From the NCBI RefSeq assembly GCF_017309585.1, contig NZ_CP071321.1, positions 868,001-932,000 on the forward strand: a stretch of DNA of 64,000 bases, written 5' to 3'. Source of the stretch: Nitrogeniibacter aestuarii (GTDB lineage: Bacteria > Pseudomonadota > Gammaproteobacteria > Burkholderiales > Rhodocyclaceae). A model generated the notes under the pieces. That model saw only the letters and a list, made by a program, of their open reading frames with translations. It had not been told where the DNA came from and did not search any database. Below are positions 30,424 to 39,505 of the stretch, in pieces; position 1 is the first letter of the stretch, and every line of letters starts with the position of its first letter. Made by a program: the position numbers and the translations under genes.

Positions 30424-31685
30424 TCATTCGTTAGCCGGGCTCGGTGTTGCCACCCCTGGAGTTAATCAGGTACGCCCCACGCGGGTCCAAACCGCTTCAC
30501 ATCAACGCTGTGTTGTCCTGCCAGAATTCATTTCCTGTTCTAGATCATTCGACCGGATCGGCCTTAAGCCGGAACTGATCACCGTAGTGCAATACCGCCC
30601 AGGCCAGACGCGCGTTCTTCGCTGCGATTGCCACGGCCGCTTTCCAGTAGCCGCGTCTTTCGACCAGCGATCGAGCCCAGCGACTGAACCGATCCTGCTT
30701 CTCGCCCAGCCCGGACAAGATCGCCCGGGCGCCCATCAGCAGCAGCGATCTGAGATAGGCGTCTCCCGCCTTGGTGATGCGCCCCAGTCGTGTCTTTCCA
30801 CCGCTGCTGTATTGGCCGGGCACCAGCCCGAGCCACGCGGCCACCTGGCGGCCGTTGCTGAAGTCGTGTCCGTTGCCGACGCTGGCCACCAGCGCGCTGG
30901 CGGTGGCCGGGCCGATGCCGGGCAGACGCATCAGGGCACGGGCTTGTCCATCCTCCCGAGCCATCTGCTTGAGGATGTGGTCGTATTCCTCGATGCGTCG
31001 CTCCAGCTCGGTGGCGTGTTCGAGCAGATCGGTGACACAGCGAAGCGCCCACGGGGGGAGTTGATCCAGATGAGCCCGGATCTGCACTCGGAGCCGTTCG
31101 ACCTTCAGTGGCAGCACGATCCCGAATTCGCTGATCAGGCCGCGGATACGGTTGTAGGTGGCGGTGCGCTCGGTCACAAAACCCTGGCGGGTGCGATGCA
31201 GGCAAAGCACGCTTTGCTGCTGTTCGCTCTTGATGGGCACGAAGCGCATGTTGGGCCGTTGCACCGCTTCGCAGATGGCCGCCGCGTCGGCCGCATCGTT
31301 CTTGCCGCGTCGGCCGCTGAGCCGGTAAGGGGCGACGAACTTGGGCGCCATGAGCCGCACGGTATGACCCAGGGCCTGGAACTGCCGGGCCCAGTGATGC
31401 GCACCCGAGCACGCTTCCATGCCGATCAGGCACGGCGGCAGCGAAGCAACCAGCTCAAGCAGTTGCTCACGCGCTACCCGAGGGCGCACCAGTTCGGGCT
31501 TGCCGGATTGACCGATCCCATGCACAGCGAATACGCTCTTGGCCAGATCGATCCCAAGGACAATAATGGTCATGGACTTCCCCTCCTGCGTGATTGATGA
31601 GAACCGCTATTTCCATCATGGCACCCGATGCCGAGCGCGGCTTCGCCCGCACACCCGGGACGGGGAAGTCCCTTTCATTCGTTAG
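30424..31685 (-). mobile_element. IS110-family (IS1111-type) insertion sequence
   Basis: The 11-mer TCATTCGTTAG occurs at 30424-30434 and at 31675-31685, bracketing a transposase gene with a unit length of 1251 bp. This is consistent with insertion into (and duplication of) a GTTAG core, the kind of target used by IS1111-attC elements that enter integron attC sites. Terminal inverted repeats are weak (GCTCGG near both ends), typical of the family. Exact ends are inferred from the duplicated 11-mer. Confidence 0.8.
30545..31573 (-). CDS. IS110-family transposase
   Basis: A 342-residue DEDD transposase. The N-terminal RuvC-like domain has the first catalytic Asp in VLGIDLAKSVF, a Glu in CLIGMEACSGAHHWA and the later acidic pair in GKNDAADAAAI. 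The C-terminal Transposase_20 domain has LMRLPGIGPATASALVAS, and the conserved serine region in GLVPGQYSSGGKTRLG. Full length and apparently intact. Size and sequence resemble the IS1111 subgroup. Confidence 0.95.
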   Translation of the reverse strand: MTIIVLGIDLAKSVFAVHGIGQSGKPELVRPRVAREQLLELVASLPPCLIGMEACSGAHHWARQFQALGHTVRLMAPKFVAPYRLSGRRGKNDAADAAAICEAVQRPNMRFVPIKSEQQQSVLCLHRTRQGFVTERTATYNRIRGLISEFGIVLPLKVERLRVQIRAHLDQLPPWALRCVTDLLEHATELERRIEEYDHILKQMAREDGQARALMRLPGIGPATASALVASVGNGHDFSNGRQVAAWLGLVPGQYSSGGKTRLGRITKAGDAYLRSLLLMGARAILSGLGEKQDRFSRWARSLVERRGYWKAAVAIAAKNARLAWAVLHYGDQFRLKADPVE

Positions 31686-31702
31686 GCATCTCTGGAGAAT
31701 CC

Positions 31703-32152
31703 ATGTCTTTTCTCAACTGGCTGAAACGCACGATTGGCCGTGCAGCAGAAGGGAATCGAACTCACCTGATTGGTTCTGCAGAGTTGTTCGCGGTTGATCC
31801 CGAAGTCCTCGATCGCATGAAAGCCTCGTCGGATGAAGAGAGCGAACGGCTCCTGATTGAGAGTCTCGAAGGTCAGCACGCAGCAGTTGTCGATTGGAAG
31901 GCGTCTCTTTCAGATGTCCTGGAGGAGCTGACTTGTCTTACAGATCAAGAACGAGCCGTTCTTGTCTCGGCGCCGGCTCCATTGACTGACAAACGCATCT
32001 ATAGCGTTTCGCACCAGATCACCGACCTGTTGCACCCGCCGCTCAGAGCACTTCGTATCGTCGAAACATTCGGCGATGCGTACATTGTTTTTCTGGTACC
32101 GCCGCAATTGATCGAAGCGTTCGATGACACGAACAGGCACTGGACTATCTAG
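31703..32152 (+). CDS. Small hypothetical protein, cassette-like
   Basis: A 149-residue acidic protein of unknown function. ATG at 31703 follows TGGAGAATCC; the open frame extends upstream into the insertion sequence, but that part is not needed. A GTTAGGC heptamer at 31681-31687 lies 15 bp before the start, the spacing seen between an integron recombination point and a cassette gene. The N-terminus MSFLNWLKRTIGRAAEG is amphipathic; no motif is recognised. Confidence 0.6.
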   Translation: MSFLNWLKRTIGRAAEGNRTHLIGSAELFAVDPEVLDRMKASSDEESERLLIESLEGQHAAVVDWKASLSDVLEELTCLTDQERAVLVSAPAPLTDKRIYSVSHQITDLLHPPLRALRIVETFGDAYIVFLVPPQLIEAFDDTNRHWTI

Positions 32153-32612
32153 ATGCCGTACCCGTCATTGCCCCCGGCGTGCTACTGAGGACTTCGTCTG
32201 TTTTGGGTCGGGAGTTCGCGCGCGCCGCACCGAGACCGGTCGTTCGCGGATAGTCTAGGCGGAGAGGCAGGAAAAACTTCTATTGCGGCCCAATTGGTCG
32301 CGCAGCCCACGCGGCTGCTCCGACCGAGCTCTCGCCGTCGGGCGCGCCCGTGCATTCAATGACCACTGACGAGACGGTTCGAGCACGCGCTATCGACTCG
32401 TAGTGGACGTTCATCATTTCGGCATGGCCATTGCGGGAATGGCCGCGTCACTCGAAAACGCGCCGTCAGCTGCGCGGCCGTCCTTTGGCGATCTCCTGCA
32501 GCTACGTCATCGTCAATGACGTTCGACGAAACTCCCGAAGTCCGGCATACGCCTTTGGGGTCTCAGCGATCAACGGCGCTTCAGGGCATGACGATGCGCG
32601 GATGCAGGTGAT
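32153..32612. other. Gene-free stretch with degenerate non-coding repeat
   Basis: 460 bp without a convincing gene. About 32205-32345 matches the reverse complement of about 21250-21410 at many positions, including a 16-mer (GGGTCGGGAGTTCGCG, 32205-32220) and a 13-mer (GTCGTTCGCGGAT). The following part (about 32350-32420, CATTCAATGACC and TGGACGTTCA) resembles the copy near 30.1 kb. Confidence 0.6.
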
Positions 32613-33404
32613 TCATTGTTCAGTGAAATGCTCAAGAATCTTCGTGCGGAGCGTCATGAGCGCTGGCGCAAGTTCACCAGAAACCTCACCTATTGCTGTT
32701 TTGGTGGTGACGCTGACGTTCAGTACGTAGGCCGGGCTCCGATCCAGGACCAAGGGTGTCGAGAGCGCAACCACTTCGGGTTGCCATGAAACGGCGCAGA
32801 ATCCGTGCTCCTGAACCTCCGCAATGGAACGGCTGATCTGCGCTTTCAGTTCCGCGGAACAGGCGTGTGTACGTTTGGCATCGATCGTCTTCAAGACCAT
32901 GGTCTGTTCTGTTGGCGTCAGTGTCGACAGGTAGGCGCGACCGAGGGAGGTCAGTTCAATCGGTACTCGCTGGCCGGCGACGACCGAGCGAAGTGTGACC
33001 TTGCGGTTGTAGCGAATCGATTCGAGATAGACCATTTCGTCCCGATCTGGCGTGGCCAGGCCGACGTTGATGTGTTGGGTCTCGGCGAGTCGTTGCATCA
33101 TGGGTGAGGCGATCTGGAGGATCGGGTTGCTGCTGCGCATGGCGAGGGCGAAGGACAGTACCGGTGCGCCGAGCCGGTACGCGCGTGCCCGCCGGTCGTG
33201 TTCGAGCACGCCGGTGCCGGCGAGGGTTTGCGTCAAACGGCTGACGGTCGCCCGGGACAGGCCGGTGCGCTCAGCAATTTCACCGTTGCCGAGCAGATCC
33301 GAGCCGGGGCGAAAGGCCCGGAGGATTTCAATGCCGCGTTCCAGCGAACGATTCTGGATTCTTGAGTCGGCGTCTCCGTCCGTTGCCGTTGGTGTGTAGG
33401 GCAT
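32613..33404 (-). CDS. IclR-family transcriptional regulator
   Basis: A 263-residue regulator from the ATG at 33404 (AGGAG upstream on the minus strand); the frame is open another 31 codons. The N-terminal winged HTH (about residues 14-75, NGEIAERTGLSRATVSRLTQTL) is followed by the IclR effector-binding domain (about 90-260; VGLATPDRDEMVYLESI, VAGQRVPIELTSLGRAYL). IclR proteins bind small organic-acid effectors. The gene is divergent from the MFS gene and heads the catabolic island; a TTCCA-N5-TGGAA-type site 24 bp upstream of its start suggests autoregulation. Confidence 0.94.
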   Translation of the reverse strand: MPYTPTATDGDADSRIQNRSLERGIEILRAFRPGSDLLGNGEIAERTGLSRATVSRLTQTLAGTGVLEHDRRARAYRLGAPVLSFALAMRSSNPILQIASPMMQRLAETQHINVGLATPDRDEMVYLESIRYNRKVTLRSVVAGQRVPIELTSLGRAYLSTLTPTEQTMVLKTIDAKRTHACSAELKAQISRSIAEVQEHGFCAVSWQPEVVALSTPLVLDRSPAYVLNVSVTTKTAIGEVSGELAPALMTLRTKILEHFTEQ

Positions 33405-33427
33405 GCTCGTCCGTCTCCTCTTATTGA

Positions 33428-33442
33428 TTTCACCTGTTGGAA
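33428..33442. promoter_or_regulatory. Candidate IclR operator, site 1
   Basis: TTTCA-CCTGT-TGGAA, a one-mismatch version of TTCCA-N5-TGGAA found upstream of both Bug receptor genes. It lies in the divergent iclR/MFS region, 24 bp before the iclR start codon. Confidence 0.5.
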
Positions 33443-33561
33443 ATGCGACAGGATTTTCGACAGCATGCCAGATACGCTTCCCGTTTGGTGGGGCCATTCC
33501 CGCGGACGATCAGGATGTGAACGTATCGCGTGATCGCCACCGGTGTGTGCGAGCCCGATGC

Positions 33562-35169
33562 ATGAGTAACATCGAACCAGACGCTGTGTCATCTTCTCCG
33601 TTTCTTCCGCTGGTCAATCCGGTGTTCCGGACGCTCTGGGCCGTCTGGCTCGCGGCAAACCTGTGCCTGTGGATGAATGATGTGGCGGCCGCCTGGTTGA
33701 TGACCGCGCTGAGCGGTACGCCGCTCATGGTGGCGCTGGTGCAGTCCGCTTCGACCTTGCCGGTGTTCCTGCTGGGCGTGCCCAGCGGGGCCCTTGCGGA
33801 CATCGTCGACCGCCGGCGCTACCTGATGTTCACCCAGTTCTGGGTGGCGTCGGTCGCATTCCTGACCTGTTTGGCGATGATGTCCGGCGTGATGTCGCCG
33901 GGCGTGCTGCTGGCGTTGACCTTCGCCAACGGACTGGGCCTGGCGATGCGCTGGCCGGTGTTTGCGGCAGTCATCGCCGAGCTGGTGCCGCGCGAACAGT
34001 TGCCGGTGGCGACGGCCTTGAGCGGCATGGCCATGAACATGTCGCGCATTCTGGGGCCCCTTCTCGCCGGAGTACTCATCGCAACGCTCGGTCCGGTCGC
34101 GGTCTTCGGGCTCAATGCGGTGGTTTCCGTCCTGGCTGGGCTGGCCATTTTCCGTTGGCAGCGTCCGCGGCTGGTGGCCGCGCTGCCGAGCGAACGCTTT
34201 TTCGGGGCCATTCGCGTCGGTGTGCAGCATGTTCGAGCTTCGACCCGGATGCGCGCCGTGTTGAGTCGGGCGTTCGTCTTCTCGTTTTCGTCGATTGCCT
34301 TGCTGGCGATGTTGCCGCTGCTGGCGAAGCAGCAGTACGGCGGTGGCGCGCAGAGTTATACGCTGCTGATGGCGGCGATGGGCGGTGGTGCCATTTGCGG
34401 TGCCCTGCTGCTGCCGCGCATCCGGCGCCATCTGGGGCGCGACCGCATGGTGGATCTGGGCTGCCTGCTGCATGTCGGTGCCGTTGTCGGAGCGGCCTCG
34501 GCAACGGACATTGTTCTGGCCTTGCCTGCGCTGTTCGCGGGGGGCATGGGATGGATCGCCGTTGCCAATTCCTTCAATGTATCGGCGCATTTTGCGCTGC
34601 CCGACTGGGTGCGGGCGCGGGGCATCGCGTTCTACCAGATGGCCATGATGGGCGGGAACGCCCTGGGGGCCGCCTGCTGGGGGCATGTGGTGGGCAGCTT
34701 CGGTTTGCGCCACGGCTTGCTTGCAGCGGCGTGCGCCACCTTGGTCGGCTGGTTGCTGACCCGGCGCCTGTCGATTGTCGGCGATCCGGAGCAGGGGCCG
34801 CTGACGCCTCCGGTCTGGAAGGCGCCAGAGGCGGCCATCCCCATCGATTTTCAACGCGGACCGGTGCAGGTGACGGTGGAATACCGGATCGATCCGGCGC
34901 GTGCGGAGGACTTCGTGCGGGTCATGCGCGAGAGTCGTCGCGTGTGGCTGCAGAACGGCGTGCTCTCCTGGCACCTGTTTCGCGATGTGAGCGATCGTGG
35001 ATGTTTCTCGGAACAGTTCGTGGATGAGTCCTGGGCGGACTACCTTCGCCGCCATGAACGCATCACCGCCACCCACATGGCGCTCAAGCAGCAGAAGCTG
35101 TCGTTCCATCAGGGCGAGGCGCCACCGATGGTGAAACGCTGCATCGCCGAGCGTATTCCCCGCGGATGA
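33562..35169 (+). CDS. MFS_3-type major facilitator with C-terminal ABM-like domain
   Basis: A 535-residue transporter from the ATG at 33562; an upstream open extension overlaps the operator and lacks hydrophobic helices. About residues 15-405 contain 10-12 membrane helices typical of the EntS/DHA3-like family, with GVPSGALADIVDRRRY as the loop 2-3 motif. After the last helix, about 430-535 form a soluble domain (VTVEYRIDPARAEDFVRVM ... WADYLRRHERIT) resembling antibiotic-biosynthesis-monooxygenase ferredoxin-like folds. Known in MFS_3 proteins, but its function is unclear. Probably exports a pathway intermediate or toxic acid. Confidence 0.88.
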   Translation: MSNIEPDAVSSSPFLPLVNPVFRTLWAVWLAANLCLWMNDVAAAWLMTALSGTPLMVALVQSASTLPVFLLGVPSGALADIVDRRRYLMFTQFWVASVAFLTCLAMMSGVMSPGVLLALTFANGLGLAMRWPVFAAVIAELVPREQLPVATALSGMAMNMSRILGPLLAGVLIATLGPVAVFGLNAVVSVLAGLAIFRWQRPRLVAALPSERFFGAIRVGVQHVRASTRMRAVLSRAFVFSFSSIALLAMLPLLAKQQYGGGAQSYTLLMAAMGGGAICGALLLPRIRRHLGRDRMVDLGCLLHVGAVVGAASATDIVLALPALFAGGMGWIAVANSFNVSAHFALPDWVRARGIAFYQMAMMGGNALGAACWGHVVGSFGLRHGLLAAACATLVGWLLTRRLSIVGDPEQGPLTPPVWKAPEAAIPIDFQRGPVQVTVEYRIDPARAEDFVRVMRESRRVWLQNGVLSWHLFRDVSDRGCFSEQFVDESWADYLRRHERITATHMALKQQKLSFHQGEAPPMVKRCIAERIPRG

Positions 35170-35510
35170 CAGATCGATTGATGATGCGATGTCATCGCTC
35201 GTCGTCGGACCTTCTCCGACGCGCACGACTTGTCCTGATCATCTCCCGTGATTTTACGCTCCTGACCGCTGCCAACACCGATCCCCCCGGCGCAACCTTC
35301 CATCGGCATCGTGTCCGCTCATTGCGCTGACCAGCCCGCCCGGTCCGGCGCTCTGAGCAGTGCCAAGATATTTCCATCAGGTGGAATTTGCAGCGTGTCT
35401 CGGTGGGTGAGGATGCATATAGTGGAATCACGACACAAGAGCGCGAAAGCCAGATGCCAAAGGGGCATCGGAGAGCGCCGGTCGGATCAAACTTGATCAG
35501 GAGACATGGT
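35170..35510. promoter_or_regulatory. Upstream region of the first Bug receptor gene
   Basis: 341 bp gene-free. It holds the IclR-type palindrome at 35372-35386 and a CAGGAG ribosome site just before the ATG at 35511. No confident -35/-10 pair was assigned. Confidence 0.5.
35372..35386. promoter_or_regulatory. Candidate IclR operator, site 2
   Basis: Perfect-arm palindrome TTCCA-TCAGG-TGGAA, 125 bp upstream of the first Bug receptor start. Same arms and spacing as the site at 49695. Confidence 0.6.
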
Positions 35511-36503
35511 ATGTCACGCTATTCTGGGCGCCGTTTCGCACGGGCTCTCACCTTCACGTTCTTCGCCGCGCTGGGCGCCATCAGTCTGCCTTCTGCGCAG
35601 GCTGACACTTTCCCCGAGAAGCCGATCCGCTTCGTGGTGCCGTTCTCACCCGGCGGAGGCACCGATCTGGTCGCCCGCACCCTTGGTGCCGAGATCTCCA
35701 AGGATCTGGGCCAACCGGTCGTTATTGAAAACAAGCCGGGCGCGAGCACCATCATCGGCACCGACACGGTGGCCAAGGCCGATCCCGACGGCTACACGGT
35801 GGTGATTTCCACCGCGGCGCATGCGGTCAATCCGAGCCTGATGGCCAAGTTGCCGTACGACACCGACAAGGACTTTGCGCCCGTGATCCTGATCGCGCGC
35901 TCGCCCAACATCCTGGTAGTGAGGCCGGACAGCCCCTACAAGTCGGTGAAGGACATCCTTGCGGCCGCCGCCGCCAAGCCCGGCGAGCTGACGTTTGCCT
36001 CACAGGGAAGCGGCACTTCGGCCCATCTGGCCGGGGAGCTGTTCAAGCATCTGGGCAAGGTGGATCTGATTCATGTGCCCTACAAGGGCGCCGGCCCGGC
36101 GCTGACGGATCTGCTCGGTGGCCAGGTGGACATGATGTTCGCCACGGCCGCCGCCGTGGGCGGCTTTCTCGAAAGCGGAAAGCTGCGGGCGCTTGCGGTG
36201 ACCACGGCCGAGCGTTCGCCGGCGCACCCCGAACTGCCGACCGTCGCCGAGGCGGGCCTGAGCGGGTTCGTGGCGGACAGCTGGTACGGCATGTACGCCC
36301 CGGCGGGTACGCCGCCGGAGGTGATCGCCAAGCTCAATGCGGCGGCGAACAAGGCAGCGCAGAGCGAGGCCTTCCGTAGCCGGGTCCAGCCCGAAGGCCT
36401 GATGATCAGCGTCGGTACGCCGGAGGCTTACGACCAGTACGTACGCGGCGAGATCGACCGCTGGGCCAAAGTCATCAAGGCCGCCCACATCACCACCAAC
36501 TGA
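35511..36503 (+). CDS. Bug/TctC-family periplasmic solute receptor (copy 1)
   Basis: Tripartite tricarboxylate transporter (TTT) binding protein, 330 residues from ATG 35511 with CAGGAG upstream. A Sec signal peptide (about 1-32, ending SAQA) precedes the mature TctC fold; the ligand-loop region VVPFSPGGGTDLVARTLG and GKVDLIHVPYKGAGPALTDLLGG are conserved. Bug proteins bind carboxylates such as citrate, adipate or aromatic acids. Likely partner of TctB/TctA at 45.1-47.1 kb. It is near-identical to the second copy at 49830, same length and same C-terminus (KVIKAAHITTN). Confidence 0.95.
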   Translation: MSRYSGRRFARALTFTFFAALGAISLPSAQADTFPEKPIRFVVPFSPGGGTDLVARTLGAEISKDLGQPVVIENKPGASTIIGTDTVAKADPDGYTVVISTAAHAVNPSLMAKLPYDTDKDFAPVILIARSPNILVVRPDSPYKSVKDILAAAAAKPGELTFASQGSGTSAHLAGELFKHLGKVDLIHVPYKGAGPALTDLLGGQVDMMFATAAAVGGFLESGKLRALAVTTAERSPAHPELPTVAEAGLSGFVADSWYGMYAPAGTPPEVIAKLNAAANKAAQSEAFRSRVQPEGLMISVGTPEAYDQYVRGEIDRWAKVIKAAHITTN

Positions 36504-36572
36504 GCGGCCGGACCGACGCCGACACGCATCGGTCCGTGCCGGAATTCGTCCGGACATTCAAGGAAGACACCA

Positions 36573-37370
36573 TTGGATACGCAAACTTTCATCGATCTTC
36601 AGGTTGTCGATGGCATCGCCACGCTCACGCTGAATCGCCCCGACAAGCGCAACGCCATGAGCGACGAGATGCGCACCCAGTTCATCCATGCGCTTGAGCG
36701 GGTCGCCGCCGACAAGGCGATCCGGGCGCTGGTGCTCACCGGCAGCGGCAAAGGCTTCTGCGCCGGCGGAGATATCACCGGCATGGAGCGGCGCATGCAG
36801 GCACCGGCCGGTGAGGTGGGCTTCAACGGCTGGCACCGTCAGCAACGCGTGCACCACACCCAGACCCTGCTGCACACCCTGCCCAAACCGACCATCGCCG
36901 CCGTCAATGGCGCCGCCTCGGGCCTGGGTGCCGATACCGCGCTGGCCTGCGACTTCATCATCGCCACCGATGCGGCCAGCTTCACCTGGTCCTACATCAA
37001 GCGCGGGATCATCCCCGACGGTGGCGGCATGTATTTCCTGCCGCGCCGCGTCGGCCTGTCGAAAGCCAAGGAGCTGATCTTCAGCGGGCGCACGGTGGAG
37101 ATCGACGAAGCGCAGCAACTGGGCATCGTCGACCGGCGCGCCGGCACCGACACCCTGGTGGCCGAGGCGCAGGCCTGGGCTGCCGAACTGAGCCGGGGGT
37201 CGGCCACCGCGCTGGCGCTGGGCAAGACCATTCTCAACCAGAGCTTTGAACTGTCCGCGAGCCAGGTGTTCGCGCAGGGCAGCCAGGCGCAGGGCATCTG
37301 CTACACCAGCACCGAGCACCGCGAGTCCGTGATGGATTTTCTCGCCAAGCGCGCCGCCAAGAAAGCCTAA
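36573..37370 (+). CDS. Enoyl-CoA hydratase/isomerase family protein, PaaG-like
   Basis: A 265-residue crotonase from a TTG start at 36573 (AAGGA 8 bp upstream). The oxyanion-hole regions GKGFCAGGDI and AVNGAASGLGADTALACDF are intact. The usual first catalytic Glu position reads Asp in GLGADTAL, and the second region reads IIPDGGG, with an Asp as in PaaG-type isomerases (VPDSGG) rather than PEAGG of hydratases. This suggests a double-bond isomerase over a hydratase. First of a tight operon with the acyl-CoA ligase. Confidence 0.9.
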   Translation: MDTQTFIDLQVVDGIATLTLNRPDKRNAMSDEMRTQFIHALERVAADKAIRALVLTGSGKGFCAGGDITGMERRMQAPAGEVGFNGWHRQQRVHHTQTLLHTLPKPTIAAVNGAASGLGADTALACDFIIATDAASFTWSYIKRGIIPDGGGMYFLPRRVGLSKAKELIFSGRTVEIDEAQQLGIVDRRAGTDTLVAEAQAWAAELSRGSATALALGKTILNQSFELSASQVFAQGSQAQGICYTSTEHRESVMDFLAKRAAKKA

Positions 37371-37392
37371 CCCGGAAGCAAGGAACCGCACC

Positions 37393-39477
37393 ATGGATGC
37401 CATTTCGAAACTGATCAAGCCCCGCAGCGTGGCCGTCATCGGCGCGTCTGCCGACCTCAACAAGACCGCCGGCCGGCCGGTGTCCTACCTGCGCAAGCAC
37501 GGCTTCGACGGCGACATCTACCCGGTCAATCCGCGCGCCGAAACCATCGACGGGCTGCGTTGCTATCCGGACGTGGCCTCGCTGCCGGCGGTGCCCGACG
37601 TGGGCATCGTGCTGCTCGGCGCCGAGCGCGCCCACCTGGCGGTGCGCGACCTGGCTGCGCGTGGCGCGGCGGCGGCGATCGTGCTGGCCAGCGGCTACAC
37701 GGAAACCGGCGCCGAGGGCGCCCGTCGCCAGAAGGAGTTGATCGAGGCGGCCGGCGACATGCGCCTGCTGGGCCCGAACACCATCGGGTTGGTGAACCTC
37801 ACCGACAACATTCCGCTGTCGGCCAGCGGGGCGCTTGAAATGGAACACTTCCCGGTGGGCTCCATTGGTGTCGTGTCGCAAAGCGGCGGCATTCTCGGGG
37901 CCTTCCTGTCGCGTGCCGCGGCGCGCGGCATCGGCCTGTCCAAGCTCATCTCCACCAGCAACGAGGTCGATCTCGAGCTGGCGGACTTCATCGATCACCT
38001 GGTCGACGACGAGGCCACCCGCGTGATCGCGCTGTACGTGGAAACCATCCGCAATCCGGAGAAATTCCGCGCCGCCGCGCTCAAGGCGGCCCGCGCCGGC
38101 AAGCCGGTGGTGGCCTTCAAGATCGGGCGCTCCGAGGCCGGTGCCAAGGCCGCGGTGTCGCACACCGGCGCGCTGGCCGGCGCCGACCGCATGTACGACG
38201 CGCTGTTCCGCCAGGTGGGCGTCATCCGCGCGCAGACGTTCGGCGACCTGCTCGACATCCCCGCGGCGCTGTCCACCGCGCGGGTGCTCAAGGGACGGCG
38301 CGTGGCCATCCTGACCTCCACCGGGGGCGCGGGCACGCTGGTGTCCGACAGTCTTGGCGTGTCGGGCTTCGATACCCCGGCGCCCGACGAGGCGACTGCC
38401 GAGCGCTTGCGTGCCCTGCAGACCGGCGACCATGCCGCGCTCGACCGCAACCCCATCGACGTCACCCTGGCCGGCCTGCAGCCCGACCTGCTGCGCGGCG
38501 CGATCAATACCTTGCTCGATAGCCCCAGCTACGATGCACTTGTCATCATTGTCGGCTCGTCCAGCCTGGCGATGCCCGAGCTGATGGTCGGTGCGATCAA
38601 GGATTGCCTGCCCAACAGCAACAAGCCGGTGCTCGCTTACGTGAGCCCGCACGCCCCGGACCTGGCCGCGCTGCTCAACCAGCAGGGCGTGCCGGCCTTC
38701 ACCGCGCCGGAAAGCTGCACCGTGGCGCTGGAATCCATGCTGCAGGCCTCCACCTGGCAGGTGCCGGGTGCCGAGGCGCTGCCGGCCCCGGTCGACGTCT
38801 CCGATTTCCCCGCCGGCTCGCTTGATGAAGCCCAGGCCAAGCAACTGTTCTCGCGTTTCGGCCTGCCGTGCGTGCGCGAGCGCATTGTCGAATCGGCACA
38901 AGCGGCCGAACAGGCGGCACGCGAGCTGGGCGGCCGGGTGGTGCTCAAGATTCTCTCGGGCGAGATCACCCACAAGAGCGACGTGGGCGGCGTGGCCGTG
39001 AATGTGGCTGCCGAGGACATCGGTGCCCGCCTGCAGCGCATGGCGGCCGAGGTGGAAGCGGCGACCGGGACGGTGCCGACCCGCTTCCTGGTGCAGGAAA
39101 TGGTGTCCGGCGGCACCGAGCTGATCCTCGGCATGCATCGCGACCCGCTGGGCACGGCGGTGCTGCTCGGCATGGGCGGCGTGACGGCCGAGTTGTTCAA
39201 GGATACCGCCATGCGCCTGCTGCCGCCGGGCGGCGCCCTGAGCCGGGCGGAGGCGCTGGCCCTGGCGAAAGACCTCAAGACCTGGCCCTTGCTCGACGGT
39301 TTCCGCGGTCGCCCGAAAGCCGATGTCGAGGCCTTGGTCGGTGCCATCGTGGCCTTCTCCGCCATGGCGGCGCAGATGGGCGAGCGGCTGATCGAGGCCG
39401 AGATCAACCCCGTCTTCGTGCTCAACGAAGGGCAGGGTGTGCGCGCCGCCGATGGCGTCGTGGTTCTGGGCGCCTGA
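37393..39477 (+). CDS. ADP-forming acyl-CoA synthetase / acetate-CoA ligase family protein
   Basis: A 694-residue single-chain NDP-forming ligase. Order: CoA-binding Rossmann domain (about 5-125, SVAVIGASADLNKTAGRPV), succinyl-CoA ligase-like domains (about 150-460; GVVSQSGGILGAF and the phospho-His region SHTGALAG), and a C-terminal ATP-grasp domain (about 475-690; EITHKSDVGGVAVNV). It activates a carboxylic acid to its CoA thioester with ATP giving ADP + Pi. Probably the entry step of this cluster; substrate unknown. Starts 22 bp after the crotonase gene. Confidence 0.93.
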   Translation: MDAISKLIKPRSVAVIGASADLNKTAGRPVSYLRKHGFDGDIYPVNPRAETIDGLRCYPDVASLPAVPDVGIVLLGAERAHLAVRDLAARGAAAAIVLASGYTETGAEGARRQKELIEAAGDMRLLGPNTIGLVNLTDNIPLSASGALEMEHFPVGSIGVVSQSGGILGAFLSRAAARGIGLSKLISTSNEVDLELADFIDHLVDDEATRVIALYVETIRNPEKFRAAALKAARAGKPVVAFKIGRSEAGAKAAVSHTGALAGADRMYDALFRQVGVIRAQTFGDLLDIPAALSTARVLKGRRVAILTSTGGAGTLVSDSLGVSGFDTPAPDEATAERLRALQTGDHAALDRNPIDVTLAGLQPDLLRGAINTLLDSPSYDALVIIVGSSSLAMPELMVGAIKDCLPNSNKPVLAYVSPHAPDLAALLNQQGVPAFTAPESCTVALESMLQASTWQVPGAEALPAPVDVSDFPAGSLDEAQAKQLFSRFGLPCVRERIVESAQAAEQAARELGGRVVLKILSGEITHKSDVGGVAVNVAAEDIGARLQRMAAEVEAATGTVPTRFLVQEMVSGGTELILGMHRDPLGTAVLLGMGGVTAELFKDTAMRLLPPGGALSRAEALALAKDLKTWPLLDGFRGRPKADVEALVGAIVAFSAMAAQMGERLIEAEINPVFVLNEGQGVRAADGVVVLGA

Positions 39478-39505
39478 GCCGCGGGCCGTCACCGGAGAGT
39501 CGATC

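Noticed and set aside
30374..31597. 407-codon plus-strand open frame across the insertion sequence
   Set aside because: Antisense to an intact IS110 transposase and spans the IS boundary.
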